A stretch of DNA of 64,000 nt from Bretschneidera sinensis (Eukaryota > Streptophyta > Magnoliopsida > Brassicales > Akaniaceae), in assembly GCA_023935145.1 (NCBI GenBank), contig CM043700.1, positions 34,443,456-34,507,455 on the forward strand, given 5' to 3'. This document shows, in pieces, positions 34,860 to 47,614 of the stretch (its first letter is position 1; each line of letters begins with the position of its first letter). A model generated the notes under the pieces. It saw only the letters and a program-made list of their open reading frames with translations, had not been told where the DNA came from and did not search any database. Position numbers and translations under genes: made by a program.

Positions 34860-37015
34860 TGTCTGTTGGTTTTCTGAAGAGGGACTTATTTTGAGTTCTA
34901 ATTCTAATTGAATTCCATACTGAAAAAGTTGTATTATTGTCCCTTCGGTTGTGATTTTATGTTGGTTTTTTGAAGGAAAGACTAATTTCGAATTCTAATT
35001 TGCACTTGAATTCATTATAGTAAATATTATGTTTTTTTTTGTCCCTTCGGTGGTCATTCTCCTTTTGTTATTTGAAGAAAGACTAATTCTGAATTCTAAA
35101 TCAAAATTAATTCCATGCGGGCAAATATTCAAATGAATTCCATGCAGACAAACATCGTATTCTTTTGTCCTTTTGGTGGTGCATTCCTGGTGGTTTTATG
35201 AAGGAAACATCTTTTGAATTCTACTTTCAATTGAATTATTTATGGAAAACATTGTATTCTTTTGGTCCCTTCGATTGTGCCCGTATGTTGGTTTTCTTAA
35301 AGAAAGACTTCTTCTAAATTCTAATTCTAATTCTAATTGAATTCCTTGTTGAGAATGATTGTATTATTTTGTCCCTTTGGCGGTGCCTTTTTGAAGGAAA
35401 GACTAATTATGAATTCTAATTGTAGTTGGATTCCTTATGGGAAACAATATGTTTTTTTGTTCCTTCGGTGGTCCCTGCCCCTTTGTTTTTTTGAAGAAAG
35501 GGTATTTCTGAATTCTATTTCTATTGAATTCTATGCTGACAAACATCGTATTCTTGACCCTTCGGTGGTGTCTGTCTGTTGGTTTTCTAAAGAAATACTT
35601 ATTCTAAATTCTAATTGTAATTGAATTCCATGCTAGGAAAGATTGGATTATTTTCTCCCTTCGGTGGTTCCAGTCTGTTGGTTTTCTGAATAAATGATTA
35701 ATTATGAATTCTAATAACAATTGAATTTATCATGGGAAACATTGTATTTTGTTATACTTTCAGTAGTGCATATCCCTTTGTTTTCTGAAGAAAGACTAAT
35801 TCAGAATTCTAATTATAAATGATTTCCATGCTAGCAAAGATTTAAATGAATTTCATGCTGAAAAAAGTCGTATTCTTTTGTCCCTTAAGTGGTGCTTTAC
35901 GAGTAGTTTTATAAAGGAAAAACTTTTTAAATTCTAATTTCAATTGAAATATTTATGGGAAACATTGTACTCTATTGGTCCTTTCGGTGGTGCATTTCTT
36001 TTGGTTTTTTTTAAGGAAAAACTAATTCCAAATTCTAATTTAATTGAATTTATTATGGGAAACATTGTAGTTTTTTTTCCCTTCCGAATTCTAATTAAAT
36101 TCCATGCTGGCAAAGATCCAAATGAATTTCATGCTGACAAACATCGCATTCTTTTGATCTTTCGTTGGTGCTTTCCTGGTGGTTTTTTTAAGGAAAGACT
36201 TGAAGTCTAATTTCAATTGAATTATTTATGACAAAAATTGTAGACTTTTGGTCCCTTTGGTGGTGCATGTCTGTGGTTTTCTGAAGAAATACTTATTCCG
36301 AATTCTAATTCTGAGTGAATTCCATGCTAGGAAAGATAGTATTATTTTGTCCTTTCGATGGTTCCAATCTGCTGGTTTCCTGAATGAATAATTAATTCTG
36401 AATTCTAATAGCAATTGAACTCATTATGGGAGACATTGTATTTTGCCATCCCTTCGGTGGTGCTTGTCCATTGGTTTTCTGAAGAAAGACTTATTCTGAA
36501 TTCTAATTCTAATTGAATTCTATGCTTACAAAAATTGTATTATTTTGTCCATTCGGTAGTGTTTTTCATTTGGTTTTCTAAAGGAAAGACTAATTCTGAA
36601 TTCTAATTGTAGTTAAATTCATCATAGGAAGCATTATATTCTTTTGTTCTTTCGGTGGTGCCTTCCTGTTGGTTTTATGAAGTACAGACTTTTTGAATTC
36701 TAATTCTAATTGAATTCCATGCTGGAAAAGATTGTATTAGTTTGTTCTGTCGGTGGTGCCTTTTTGTTGGTTTTTTTTTAGGGAAAGGTTAATTCTGAAT
36801 TCTAATTGCAATTGAATTCATTATGAGAAACATTTTTTTTGTCCTTTCAGTGGTCCCTACCCCTTCGTTTTCTAAAGAAATACTTAATTCTGAATTCTAA
36901 TTGAATTCTATGCTGACAAACATCGTATTCTTTTGTCTCTTCAAAGGTGCCTTCCCGTTGGTTTTCTGAAAGTAGAAGTTTTTGATTTCTAATTTCAATT
37001 GACAAACATCGTATG

Positions 37016-37269
37016 CTGACAAACACCGTTTTCTTTTTATTCTATTGGAAATGCAGGAGCGCATACCATTGCAGTACAGAAGCATGTTCTCTATCCATAT
37101 TGGCCCACTAAGGCCCTCTTGTTTTCATTCATGCTTTCTTAACATAACTACGCCCATGTTAACTGAACAAGGCTACCTTGTCTGATGTATGTGGCTAAAT
37201 AGTATAATCTTTATTATAATGTGATGATAAATTGGAAATTTTGAAGGTTTGCCGCAATTTTGTATGCAG
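37016..37269 (+). other. Sequence between array 1 and the first exon
   Basis: The satellite ends near 37,015. A possible exon after 'ggaaatgcag' (about 37,055-37,120, 'AGAHTIAVQKHVLYPYW') is weak and unsupported by a clear donor. The rest is AT-rich and intron-like. Confidence 0.3.
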
Positions 37270-37659
37270 GTTTTTATAGCTTGTGGGGTTGGTATTGTAG
37301 ACCAATTAAAAAAAAGAAATTTTTTCGTTGGTGAAGCAGAAGACCTCTTCCGCAAACCCAAGACTGGCATTCCATTTGATACTGATCAGTTAGTTTCCTC
37401 TTCTTTTCTTACTTTTACTGTTACTGTTTAAATCTATTAGATTATTTATGTCCTTTACTTGATTCCTTGAAGATTGAAAAACTTCCTAATTCTATACTAA
37501 TCATCCTACTGTCAACTGTATCATATGGCTTTATTCTACAATTTGAAGATCCCTTCGACCTGGGAATTTTAATTTGAGGAGGCTCTCTTGTTCTCCATTT
37601 GTAGATCTTTTTATATTGGTGGTGCAGCGAGGAGGGCCAATGATATAAAATTTGCGCAG
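37270..37659 (+). pseudogene. Two phase-compatible exons of an unrecognised gene
   Basis: Exon A (37270-37388) follows 'tgtatgcag' and reads VFIACGVGIVDQLKKR, NFFVGEAEDLFRKPKTGIPF and DTD, ending in a split codon CA before 'gttagt'. Exon B (37605-37659) follows 'tttgtag', completes CAA, reads SFYIGGAARRANDIKFAQ and ends CAG before 'gtattt'. The split codon and the splice sites agree, so these are likely real exons or recent remnants. The protein was not recognised. No further exons were identified up to 38,623. The fragment lies inside the duplicated unit; unit 2 ends before this point. Confidence 0.55.
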
Positions 37660-38623
37660 GTATTTTCAAAGTTATCAGTTGTGTATGTTCTTTGTACACA
37701 AATTATGATTTATTTTTGTTTTCTTATTGTTTTCCTTTAGTCAATCTGTTGAAGCTACAATCCAACTGTCCTCCCTATGTGTAAGCTTATTGAAAATAAA
37801 ACAGTTTTGCAACATGTTTCTTTGTTGTCCCATTCTCAATAGGATGTGAAATGACGGTTACATAACATGAATTTGCTGATGAATTGCACAATACTTCTTT
37901 CATATAATGATTTTGGACTTCATTGGACACCACACTTGTCAAGGTGATATTTGTGCAGGCATTAAGTTGAAATCTTTCTTTGAGAAGAAAATGATGGTGT
38001 TGCATTTCTCTTGAAATAGCATACTGTAGAGAACCACAACTGAGTTATTTCTTTCATATATCATTGCTTGAAATAGTACACCACTAAAACATATTTTCTA
38101 TATGGTGCATTCCATTGTTTTCCTTTTTGATGCAACTGTCCACACTTTTGAGTTGGCATATTACCTCTTTCTCATCATATTAAGTTTAAATATTTTGGAA
38201 GTTTCATGGTTGTTCTATCCTTTTATTTTTTCTAGCACGACCAAGAAAAAGATATATGGACTTTTTAACTATTGGTTCTATTAAGTCAAAAGCATATTTT
38301 CAAAACTGTTTTTCTGCTTCCAGCAATTAGGATTGAAATTTTATTTCCATGAGGAGTACTTCAGCTCTTAAAGAATTCTTGTTACTTCTGAATTTTAGTA
38401 GATATAAAAGGGATGTAATACATTTCATTGCAATTGATTCAGGTATTTTGTTTTCTGTTAGTGAAAGCAAGAAGTTACGGATTGCTTGAAATTTAAATCT
38501 TTTGAAGTGAGATGTTTTCCTATTTTTGTTATTGTTGATGGGGATGCATAAATGTAGTTTCAAGGTAGTATGTAGACTTTCAGAGGTACTGAATTGACTA
38601 ATGATATGATAATCAACTGTGGT
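37660..38623. other. Intron-like or intergenic DNA after exon B
   Basis: AT-rich with short ORFs only. No splice-flanked coding block, RNA gene or transposon end was seen. Just before unit 2, 'aatgatatgataatcaactg' (38,599) resembles a block inside the duplicated flank (38,785). Confidence 0.4.
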
Positions 38624-40309
38624 GTCTATAGAGTAGGCATGATGTGTAAGATGAGTCTTCTTTTTTTGGTAAATTGGTGGGAGGGAGGTCGGATCCAGAT
38701 CTCTTATATGGAGGATCCGGAAATAACTACTAAGCCAAAAGGCTCTGATCAAGATGAGTCTTTTTGCTTCAAAATAATCTGTAATAATGATATGATAATC
38801 ATTTGTGGTGTAAATCAAGCCCACAAGATGTTTAAGGTGGGTGTTTTAACTTCATAATGTTATATACACTATCTTTGAAGCAAAACACATGTAGTAAACA
38901 AAATATTCAAAGTGAAGTTAATTTAGTTAATGAGTCATTAATAATTCAATCTTCCTCAACTATGTTGTGGTGGATTCTTAAATAAAAGGAATGATGATAG
39001 CTAGTGTGTTTCAAGGACTTAGAAGTTTAGATGTGTCAACTACTTTAGGAAATAACAAAAATTATCATTTGGTGCTTTGATTATAAAATATAAATTTATA
39101 ATCCATTTGAAGGTTTAACGCAATCAAAGTTGTTGTCAAAGGAAGCTACCTAACTAGACATTTGTTTAAAACCCCACTAAGTTTCAGTTTAGGCTCATTT
39201 TTTTGTCATTTGTTGTGAGTACCTAATATATATTGTCCAACACGTTCTTGAAGGTTATTCCATTTTCTTTTTACTTTTTTTTAAATAGTATTACATAGAA
39301 ATCATAGTATAAAGCAAAATAAATTGTTAATGCAACAACTAATGTCATGTCTTTTTATGTTATTAATTTTTTAGGAAAAATTATCTAGATTAATCATAAC
39401 TTCAACAACCAGAAGCATAGTGACATTGGCACTTATTCTTAAATTTTGGCATGTAGATACTTCTAAGAAGAAAGAAAGTTTGGCATGTAAATAATGTGGC
39501 TTACCCTTTGCTGAAAAATAATATACATCTTGTGTTGGAGAAAATTTGAATTTTTTTTTGTTTTGTTTATAAGGAAGGATGATTTCTTTATCGTGTATTG
39601 TAGAGCTGGAACATCTCTTGTTCTTTTGTACAATACTTAGGAGGGTAAGCCGTTAAGGGGAAGGATAGGAAATTCCCCTTTGATAATCATCTGTTATTTG
39701 AGAGGGTAGCCTATCAAAGGGAAGAATGTGATGCTTCAATACTCATAAAGTTCATTGTAAACTTTTACTTTCTGTACTTTGATTCCACTCATTCCCAAGC
39801 ATTGTTTTTTGCATTATAGACAAGTTTATACACAGTTAAATTTATTTATTTGCTTAGAAAATTTGTCGATTTTATAGGTCTCAAGCATATATTTCATCTT
39901 CAATACTTGGGTTGGAGGCTTTGGTAGGGAGCTTCGATGATTGCATGAGCATTCAAGGGCATTCCCTTCTCTCACTAAAAGTTAATTCTATAATTTCCAT
40001 TTCTTGGTTTTTGTAGAAACTTGCTGCTTCCATTTAAAATACTTTGTTGTTTAAAGAGTTCAGGGTGTTGAATTATTGGATGATGATTTGATTATCACTT
40101 AGCGTCTATTTGGTTCAGGATTATAGCGAGATATGATTAGGATTAACATATGATACGATAAAGAGAGATTAAAGAGGTAACTTTAATCCTATGTTTGGTT
40201 CACGAGATTGTTGGATTGAGGCTAAAGTGTGATAAGAAGTTTAATTACCTAAATATAAAATACACTATTACTATTCATCATTCTTAATAATCTCTAATTT
40301 CTTTACAAA

Positions 40310-40785
40310 CACAAATTTAATTATTATTATTATATTTTTTCTATTATAATAATAAATAATAGTTATTATGAAATTATTACTTTTATCATCATAATTATAA
40401 TAATTATTATTATAATTAATAATCAATATTATAAGCATTATTATTATTATCAGTATTATTATAATAATTATTATCATTATTAATATATTATATATTAATA
40501 TAAATATTATAGTAATAATAGTTATTTACATTATCATTATTATAATTATTACTATTTAATTATTTTATCATAATCATTAAAAGTATTATTACATTTACTA
40601 TCATTATAATTATAATTATTTATTATTATTATAATTCTTTTTTAATATAAATAAATAGTAATTATTGTTATTATTATCATCATAATTATAATGATAATAA
40701 TTATGATTATCATTATTATTAATATTATAAAAAATATAAGAAAATTATGATAATAATATTATGAAATACTATTATTATAAAAATA
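40310..40785. repeat. ATT/ATA low-complexity tract, unit 2
   Basis: The counterpart of 19,430-19,970, shorter by several small indels. An ORF of Ile/Asn on the minus strand here is an artefact of composition. Confidence 0.85.
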
Positions 40786-41942
40786 CTTTGGTGGTTCGTT
40801 TCCGAGGTTTTCTAAAGGAAAACAAATTTTGAATTCTAATTGCAATTGAATTCATTATGGGAAACATTGTATTTTTTCTCTTCGATGATGCCTTTCATTT
40901 GGTTTTTTGAAGGAAGACCAATTATGAATTCTAATTGTAATTGAATTCATTATGGGAAACATTGTATTTTTTGCCCCTTCGATGATGTATGTCTCTTTGT
41001 TTTTTTAAGAAAGACTAATTCTGAATTATAATTCTAATTGAATTTCATGCTGGCAAAGATTGTATTATTTTGTCCCTTCGGTGGTGCCTTTCAATTGGTT
41101 TTACGAAGGAAAGATTGATTTTGAATTCTAATTGCAATTGAATTCATTCTTGAAAACATTATATTTTTTTATCCCTTTGGTGGTGCTTGTCCCTTTGTTT
41201 TCTGAAGAAAGACTTGTTCTAAATTCTAATTCTAATTGAATTTCATGCTAGCCAAGATTGTATTATTTTGTCCCTTCGTTGGTGCTAGGTCATTGTACTA
41301 ATTCTAAATTCTAGGCGCAATTGAATTCCATCCCGGCAAAAATTATACTTTTTTGTCCCTTCATAATGCCTTTTCACTGGCTTTCTGAAAGAAAAAATAA
41401 TTTTGAATTCTAGTTGCAAATGAATTCAATGCTTAGGAACATTATGTTCTTGTCCCTTCGGTGGTGCCTTTCAGTTGGTTTTCTGAAGGCTGAAGGAAAG
41501 TCTTATTCTGAATTCTAATTGAATTCCTTGTTGAGAACGAGTGTATTATTTTGTGCCTTCGATGGTTCCTTTCTATTGGTTTTCTGAAGAAAAACTAATT
41601 CAGAATTCTAATTCTAATTGAATTCCATATTGGCAAGGATTAAAATGAATTCCATGTTAACATTGTATTCTTGTCCTTTCGGTGGACCTTCATGTTGGTT
41701 TTATGCAGGAAAGACTTTTTGAATTCTAATTTCAGTTGAACTACTTATGGGAAACATTGTATTCTATTGGTCCCTTCGGTGGTGCCTGCATGTTGGTTTT
41801 ATGAAGAAAGGTTTATAAAGAATTCTAATTCTAATTGAATTCCATTATGGGAAAGATTGTATTATTTTGTCCCGATGGTGCCTTTCTGTTAGTGTTCTGA
41901 AGGAAAGATTAATTCTAAATTCTAATTACAGCTGAATTCATT

Positions 41943-42475
41943 TGAGAAACATTGTTTTTTTTTATCAGTAAATAAAGCTTGTATTAATCAAAAATTTACA
42001 AAAGAATCACTAGGGATACCCAGGAGATATACAGAGAGCAAGTACAGAAAGCAAAAATAAGCTTACAAAAGAAGCCTACACAATAAGCTTACAGAGAAGC
42101 CTAAACTGGAGACAAAAGAATCACTGGGCATACCCAGAAGATATGGACAAAGCAGTACAGAATACAAAAATAAGCTTCCAATAGTTGCCTACACAAACAG
42201 CTTACAGGAGAAGCCTAATCTGAGGGCAAAGTGCATACACAATTTTATACATTACAATTTGGATCTTCTTGACAAGGCTGGAAGCAAGAACAGTAGACTG
42301 TTCAAACAGCTTGGCATTTCTAGCCATCCATATGTTATAAACTATAAATGCAAGGGCAATCCTTTTGGCTATAGCTAGGGGCCAGTTCCTTTAACTTTTT
42401 GGGACCACTTGATTGCACTCTCAATAGTGTCCATCTGCCTTCTGCTGCCCAGCCACCTGAGAAACATTGTTTTTT
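41943..42475 (-). mobile_element. 5'-truncated L1-type LINE (about 500 bp)
   Basis: The insertion (41955-42457) begins with poly-T and 'atcagtaaataaagcttgta', the reverse complement of a plant L1 3' end. It is flanked by TGAGAAACATTG at 41943-41954 and 42458-42469. Unit 1 has the matching empty site ('gtgagaaacattgttttttt', about 21,117), so the insertion postdates the duplication. Inside, 'gcttacaaaagaagcctaca'-like motifs recur several times. No ORF survives. Confidence 0.88.
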
Positions 42476-44020
42476 TTGTACCTTTGGTGGTCTATGTCCC
42501 TTTGTTTTTTGAAGAAATATCAACTCAGAATTCTAATTCTATCTAAATTCCATGTTGGCAAAGATTCAAGTGATTTTCATGTTGACAAACATCATATTCT
42601 TTGGTCATTTCGGTGGTGCCTTCCTGTTGGTTTTCTAAAGGAAAGACTTTTTTTAATTCTAATTTCAATTGAATTATTTATGGGAAACATTGTATTGTTT
42701 TGGTTGACAAACATTGTATTGTTTTGGTTCCTTTAGCTGCGACTATCTACTGGTTTTCTGAAGAAAGACTTATTTGAATTCTAATTCTAATTGAATTCCA
42801 TGCTAGGAAAGATTGTATTATTTTATCCTTTCGGTGGTTCCATTTTGTTGGTTTTTTGAAGGAATGATTAGTTCTGAATTCTAATAGCAATTGAATTCAT
42901 TATGGGAAACATTGTATTTTTTTTATCCCTTTAGTGCTGCCTGTCCGTTGGTTTTATGAAGAAAGACTTATTCTGAATTCTAATTGAATTCAATGCTTGT
43001 AAAGGTTGTATTATTTTGTTCCTTTTGTGGTGCTTTTCATTTGGTTTTCTAAAGGAAAGACTAATTATGAATTCTAATTGCAATTAAATTCATTATGGGA
43101 AAAAGTGTGTTTTTTTGTCTCTTCAGTGGTGTTTGTCCCTTTGTTTTTTGAATAAAGGCTAATTCAGAATTCTAATTCTAATTGTATTATGTGCTAGCAA
43201 GGATTCAAATGAGTTCGATGTTGACAAACATTTTATTATTTTGTCCCTTCGATGGTGCTTTCTTGTTGGTTTTATGAAGGGAAGACATTTTGAATTCTAA
43301 TTTCAAATGAACTATTTATGGGAAACATTGTATTCTATTGGTCCCTTCTGTTAGTTTTTTGCATAAAGGTTTATTTTTAATTCTAATTCTAATTTTAATT
43401 GAATTCCATGTTGGGAGAGATTGTGTTATTTTGTCTCTTCAGAGGTGCCTTTCAGTTGGCTTTCTAAAGGAAAGACAAATTCTGAATTCTAATTGCAGTT
43501 GAATTCATTATGGGATACATTTTTTTTGTCCATTCGGTGGTCCCTGTCTCTTGTTTTTTGAAGAAAGTTTAATTGTGAATTCTAAATCTAATTGAATTTC
43601 GTACTGGCAAAGATTCAAATAAATTCCATGCTAACAAACATCGTATTCTTTTGTCCCTATGACGACGGTGCTTTCCTGGTGAAGTTTTATGAAGGAAACA
43701 CTGTTTGAATTCTAATTTCAATTGAATTATTTATAGAAAACATTGTATTCTTTTGGTCCCTTCGATTGTGCATGTCTGTTGGTTTTCTGACGAGAGACTT
43801 ATTCTGAATTCTAATTCTAATTGAATTCTATGCTGGAAAAGTTGTATTATTGTCCCTTCAGTGGTGCCTTTCTATTGGTTTTTTGAATGAAAGACTAATT
43901 CTGAATTCTATTTGCACTTGAATTATTATGGTAAACATTATGTTTTTTTTTGTCCCTTCGGTGGTCCTTGTCCCTTTATCATTTGAAGAAAGACTAATTC
44001 TGAATTCTAAATCAAATTGA

Positions 44021-44352
<332 letters not shown>

Positions 44353-44834
44353 TGTTTGTTGGTTTTCTGAAGAGAGATTTATTCTGAGTTCTAATTCTAA
44401 TTGAATTCCATGCTGAAAAAGTTGTATTATTGTCCCTTCGGCTGTGCTTTTCTGTTGGTTTTTTGAAGGAAAGACTAATTTCGAATTCTAATTTGCACTT
44501 GAATTCACTATGGTAAACATTATGTTTTTTTGTCCCTTCGGTGGTCTTTGTCCTTTTGTCATTTGAAAAAAAGACTAATTCTGAATTCTAAATTAAATTA
44601 AATTTCATGCAGACAAACATCGTATTCTTTTGTCCTTTCGGTGGTGCATTCCTGGTGATTTTATGAAGGAAAAATCTTTTGAATTCTACTTTCAGTTGAA
44701 TTATTTATGGAAAATATTGTATTCTTTTGGTCCCTTCGATTGTGCCCGTATGTTGGTTTTCTAAAAGAAATACTTATTCTGAATTCTAATTCTAATTTAA
44801 TTCCTTGTTGGGAAGGATTGTATTATTTTGTTCC

Positions 44835-45374
44835 TTTAGACATTGGGAAAAACTTATTATAGAATTTACTCAACAAGCTTTCCCAAGATGTAATAGACTC
44901 GAGCGTGCTGGAATCCAACCATGCCCTAGCTCTATCGTGAAGAGAAAAAGGGAAAAGTCTAAGATGGACCGACTCATCAGAGAAGTTCTGGAACTTGAAT
45001 GTGGCACAAATATCCTTGAACTTCTTCACATAGCTGTAAGGATTTTCAAGATCCAAGCCATGAAATGAGGGTAAGAGTTGGATGGCATGTGGCTTTAGAT
45101 CAAAATGGGTAGTATTGGTTGGTGGCAACACTATACAAGAAGGAGAGTTAGTCGCAACGGGTGCAAACAAATCCCTAAGGGATGTAGTGAAGTCCATGTT
45201 CCAAGCTCTAGGTTGCTCTACATTCTCTGGTTGATTTGCATTCCTTAAATTGTCCCCCATCTCAATTGTCTCTCTCTCAACAAGTGCTCTCTTATTTCTC
45301 CTAAGAGTTCGTTCTATTCGGGATATAAAGGTATCAACTCTAAGTTCAGGGATCTCCGACCAAGTATACACCAC
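44835..45374 (-). pseudogene. Gypsy gag N-terminal part, truncated
   Basis: The minus-strand ORF (45374 to about 44823) carries a gag core: 'QLLPSFHGLDLENPYSYVK', 'HLRLFPFSLHDRARAWLDS' and 'WESLLSKFYNKFFPMSK'. It resembles the gag at 4162-6218 in layout but is diverged. The 3' part of the element is missing, cut at the satellite junction. Confidence 0.8.
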
Positions 45375-45808
45375 ACAAAAAGCAATAAAATAAACTAACT
45401 AGCAGAAACAAAAGAATAAAATAAAATACAAATAACAATAAAATAAATGCAAAAACAGAAAACATAATACTCACAAATTGGACCAACAAAAATTGGCAAA
45501 TTTTTTTTTCTCAGCTGCTGTCGATCTGCTGATGCTATCTAAAGAGATGCGCTTGAGCACAGGTAAAATGTGATTCGAAAAACTGCAAAAACTGATCAAA
45601 CACAAAAAATTTCTTTTGTTTTTTTTATGTATATATATTTTTATTTTTTTATGGGAAATTGCAAATAGAAACAAATAAACTAGAATAAAATTGCAAAAAG
45701 AAAAATAAAACAAAAATGCTAACTAAACTAGTAGAAAAATAAAATTAATTAAGACAAAAATTTAATTTTCACAAACAAAACAAATTTCCGGCAACGGCGC
45801 CAAAAACT
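45375..45808 (-). other. A-rich gypsy leader with PBS
   Basis: Noncoding and A-rich on the plus strand. It ends with 'ggcaacggcgccaaaa' (45790-45805), the reverse complement of the Athila/Tat-type PBS 'TTGGCGCCGTTGCC', directly before the LTR. Confidence 0.75.
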
Positions 45809-46818
45809 TGTTGGTAGTTTTAAATTACTTGCAAGCACACGAGTCGTTTGCAATATAGTGTGTGCAAGTGCGAATTCGAATCCACAGGGAATTGCATCTT
45901 GAAAATAGATTTTTATCTAAATTAAACCTATTTTAACCTAGTTCTGAATTTCGAACTATGTCGTGCAAAGAATATAAATTAAACTAAATTGATTTAAAAC
46001 AAATGATAAAAACACTAAGGTTTCTGAATCCACCCCACCAAATTAAAGCATATATTTTCATGATTTTTATTCCTACAACCGACAAGCAATTGCATCCTAT
46101 GTATGTTCTATATAAAAGTAATTTATCAAATAATTCAATGAATCCATCGATATACAAATCACAACGAATACCCTAATTAAATCAAATCATCCAATGTATC
46201 CGTTTAATTTACAAATCACAGTGGATATCTTATTTAATTTGAATGATTCGATGTATCCATCGGATGAAACACATCAAATATCCAATTTGAACAGTTTATA
46301 AACAAAACAATCAATTATAAGAATTTACTCAAACAATTGATTTGAAATAGAACATCAATACAAAAATGTCAGAATCGTACGAACATATATGAAAATATAA
46401 TGCTAATCAATGGTGAGGCTTCATCTTCAACCTTAGATGAAGGTTATAGCCTCTCATGATTATGAAAATAAATTTCACAATTAAAGTGCTAAATATTAAA
46501 CTTTAGAACACAAAAGAAATAAATTAAAGCTGAAAATACATTGAGAGAGGAATTACACTTGCAACCCATCTCTTTGTTTTTTCTTCTTTTTGTTTTTGCT
46601 GTGCGGCGCTCTCTCCCATTGATAGCAAAGCCTTCGAGATCCACAAACTTGAAGATGAAGTGAAATGGGGCTTTTATAGGGAAACTCCATGAGTGCAATG
46701 TATTTCCAACCGATGTGGGATGTAGAATGTGTTTCCAACCGATGTGGGATGTGGGATGTGGGATGTGAGATGTAGAATGTGTTTCCAATCGATGTGAGAT
46801 ATGAGATTTAAGCCTTCA
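45809..46818 (-). repeat. 5' LTR of the truncated gypsy element
   Basis: It runs from TGTTGGTAG to TAAGCCTTCA (about 1,010 bp). The left edge is fixed by the PBS; the right edge is inferred from a CA end where gag-like sequence of another element begins. It contains a mini-array of 'gatgtgggatgtgg' blocks (46,690-46,800) that also occur in the LTRs at 2901 and 6436. Confidence 0.65.
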
Positions 46819-47188
46819 CTACTGCTGGCACCATTATTCTTCATGACATCTTCCTTCCATCTTTTTGATTTTTCCTTCAAAAATGACATCTTCCACCTGA
46901 GTGCTCAAATCAATTAATTGCATAAAACTGGTGATGGAATGGCGAACATCTTTTCATTGTACACATGATGCAAATTTCTCATCTCTATTCTGACTTGGTC
47001 TTTCTCTACAAGTGTTGAGGCCATCTTTGCTGCCTTGCCTCACCATTAAGAGATAATATCCGAAAAGGTCTCATTGAGATTTTGCTTGGTTGTCACAAAG
47101 TCCTTTATAGTGATATCCAATTGAGTGTTATATGCATACCGAGCCACGAATGGTTGAGCCATACCCTCTCATTCTTTCAAAGTGTTGG
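46819..47188 (-). pseudogene. Gag fragment of a second gypsy element
   Basis: Minus-strand reading gives 'FVARYAYNTQLDIT', 'TTKQNLNETFSDII' and 'GKAAKMASTLVEKDQVRIEM', the gag pattern of plant gypsy elements. In-frame stops break it ('DIIS*W*GKAAK'). Other LTR sequences lie on both sides. Confidence 0.65.
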
Positions 47189-47614
47189 TGATGCCTTTCC
47201 TATTTTTGTATTTGGCTTAATTTGAGTTTAAGCTTAAACTCCAAGAATGTTACAAGATTTGTAACTAAATATAGTAAGAGAAAGTATGAGATTTTCATTG
47301 AATGAATTTGTGTTCCTTAATACAAGTCCTTTTTATACTAGTTATAGACTACTTAGCCAATCAATTAGTAGTTACACAAGTTATTATAATCTATTTTGAC
47401 ACTAACATTTGTATAACTAACTGACTTCTTCTTAGTCCTCTCCTTATCTAGTATGTCAAGCTGATGTGTCTATAATCCTTGAAGACCTAGTGATCTTCTA
47501 GGCCTTATAACAGTTTTCATTGCATCCTTCTCTACTCCTGCTGTATTACTCCATTTTGCTACCTCCTTCAAGCCTTAAAGGTCCTTTCTATTTTCTTTGT
47601 TTATAGCTGCATCA
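47189..47614 (-). repeat. 3' LTR of a third gypsy element
   Basis: 426 bp, from TGATGC to GCATCA. On the minus strand a TATA box 'TATAAAA' lies at about 47,332. The purine tract 'AATGGGGGAAATAT' sits just inside (47,615-47,630), as expected for a polypurine tract next to a 3' LTR. Confidence 0.7.

Larger units (their letters stand above)
19971..37015. repeat. EcoRI-rich satellite array with captured psaA, array 1
   Basis: Monomers of about 90-100 bp share 'gaattctaattgcaattgaattc', 'cattatgggaaacattgtat', 'tgtcccttcggtggtgcc' and 'ttggttttctgaaggaaaga' (with variants). GAATTC occurs once or twice per monomer. The edges (about 19,975-21,780 and 35,150-37,000) are plain monomers. The centre (21.8-34.9 kb) is a higher-order repeat. 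An N-unit of about 370 bp (four monomers) alternates with a P-unit of about 580 bp, which is an N-unit plus about 210 bp of plastid psaA. The common P-N period is about 950 bp. The array has no recognised gene function. Confidence 0.9.
17750..38623. repeat. Segmental duplication, unit 1 (20.9 kb)
   Basis: From 'tctatagagtaggcatga' (17,750) the sequence matches that from 38,624 with few differences: 'ggaggtcggatccagatctc', the AT-rich block, and satellite monomers up to about 21,305 (42,650 in unit 2). Array tails also match (about 35,160-35,380 against 44,630-44,830). The unit contains an AT-rich flank, low-complexity DNA, a satellite with 15 psaA pieces and two exons of an unknown gene. Unit 2 follows directly in tandem. 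Confidence 0.85.

Noticed and set aside
19971..37015. CRISPR-like array
   Set aside because: The monomers are about 95 bp, diverged and without constant repeats separated by unique spacers. The context is a plant nucleus.
40271..40477. Minus-strand Ile/Asn ORF
   Set aside because: It is produced by the ATT/ATA low-complexity tract.
17750..42650. Giant LTR-type element with 3.5-kb direct repeats at 17.75 and 38.62 kb
   Set aside because: The repeats lack TG...CA ends, target duplications, PBS and polypurine tract, and they run into satellite on their right sides. A tandem segmental duplication fits better.
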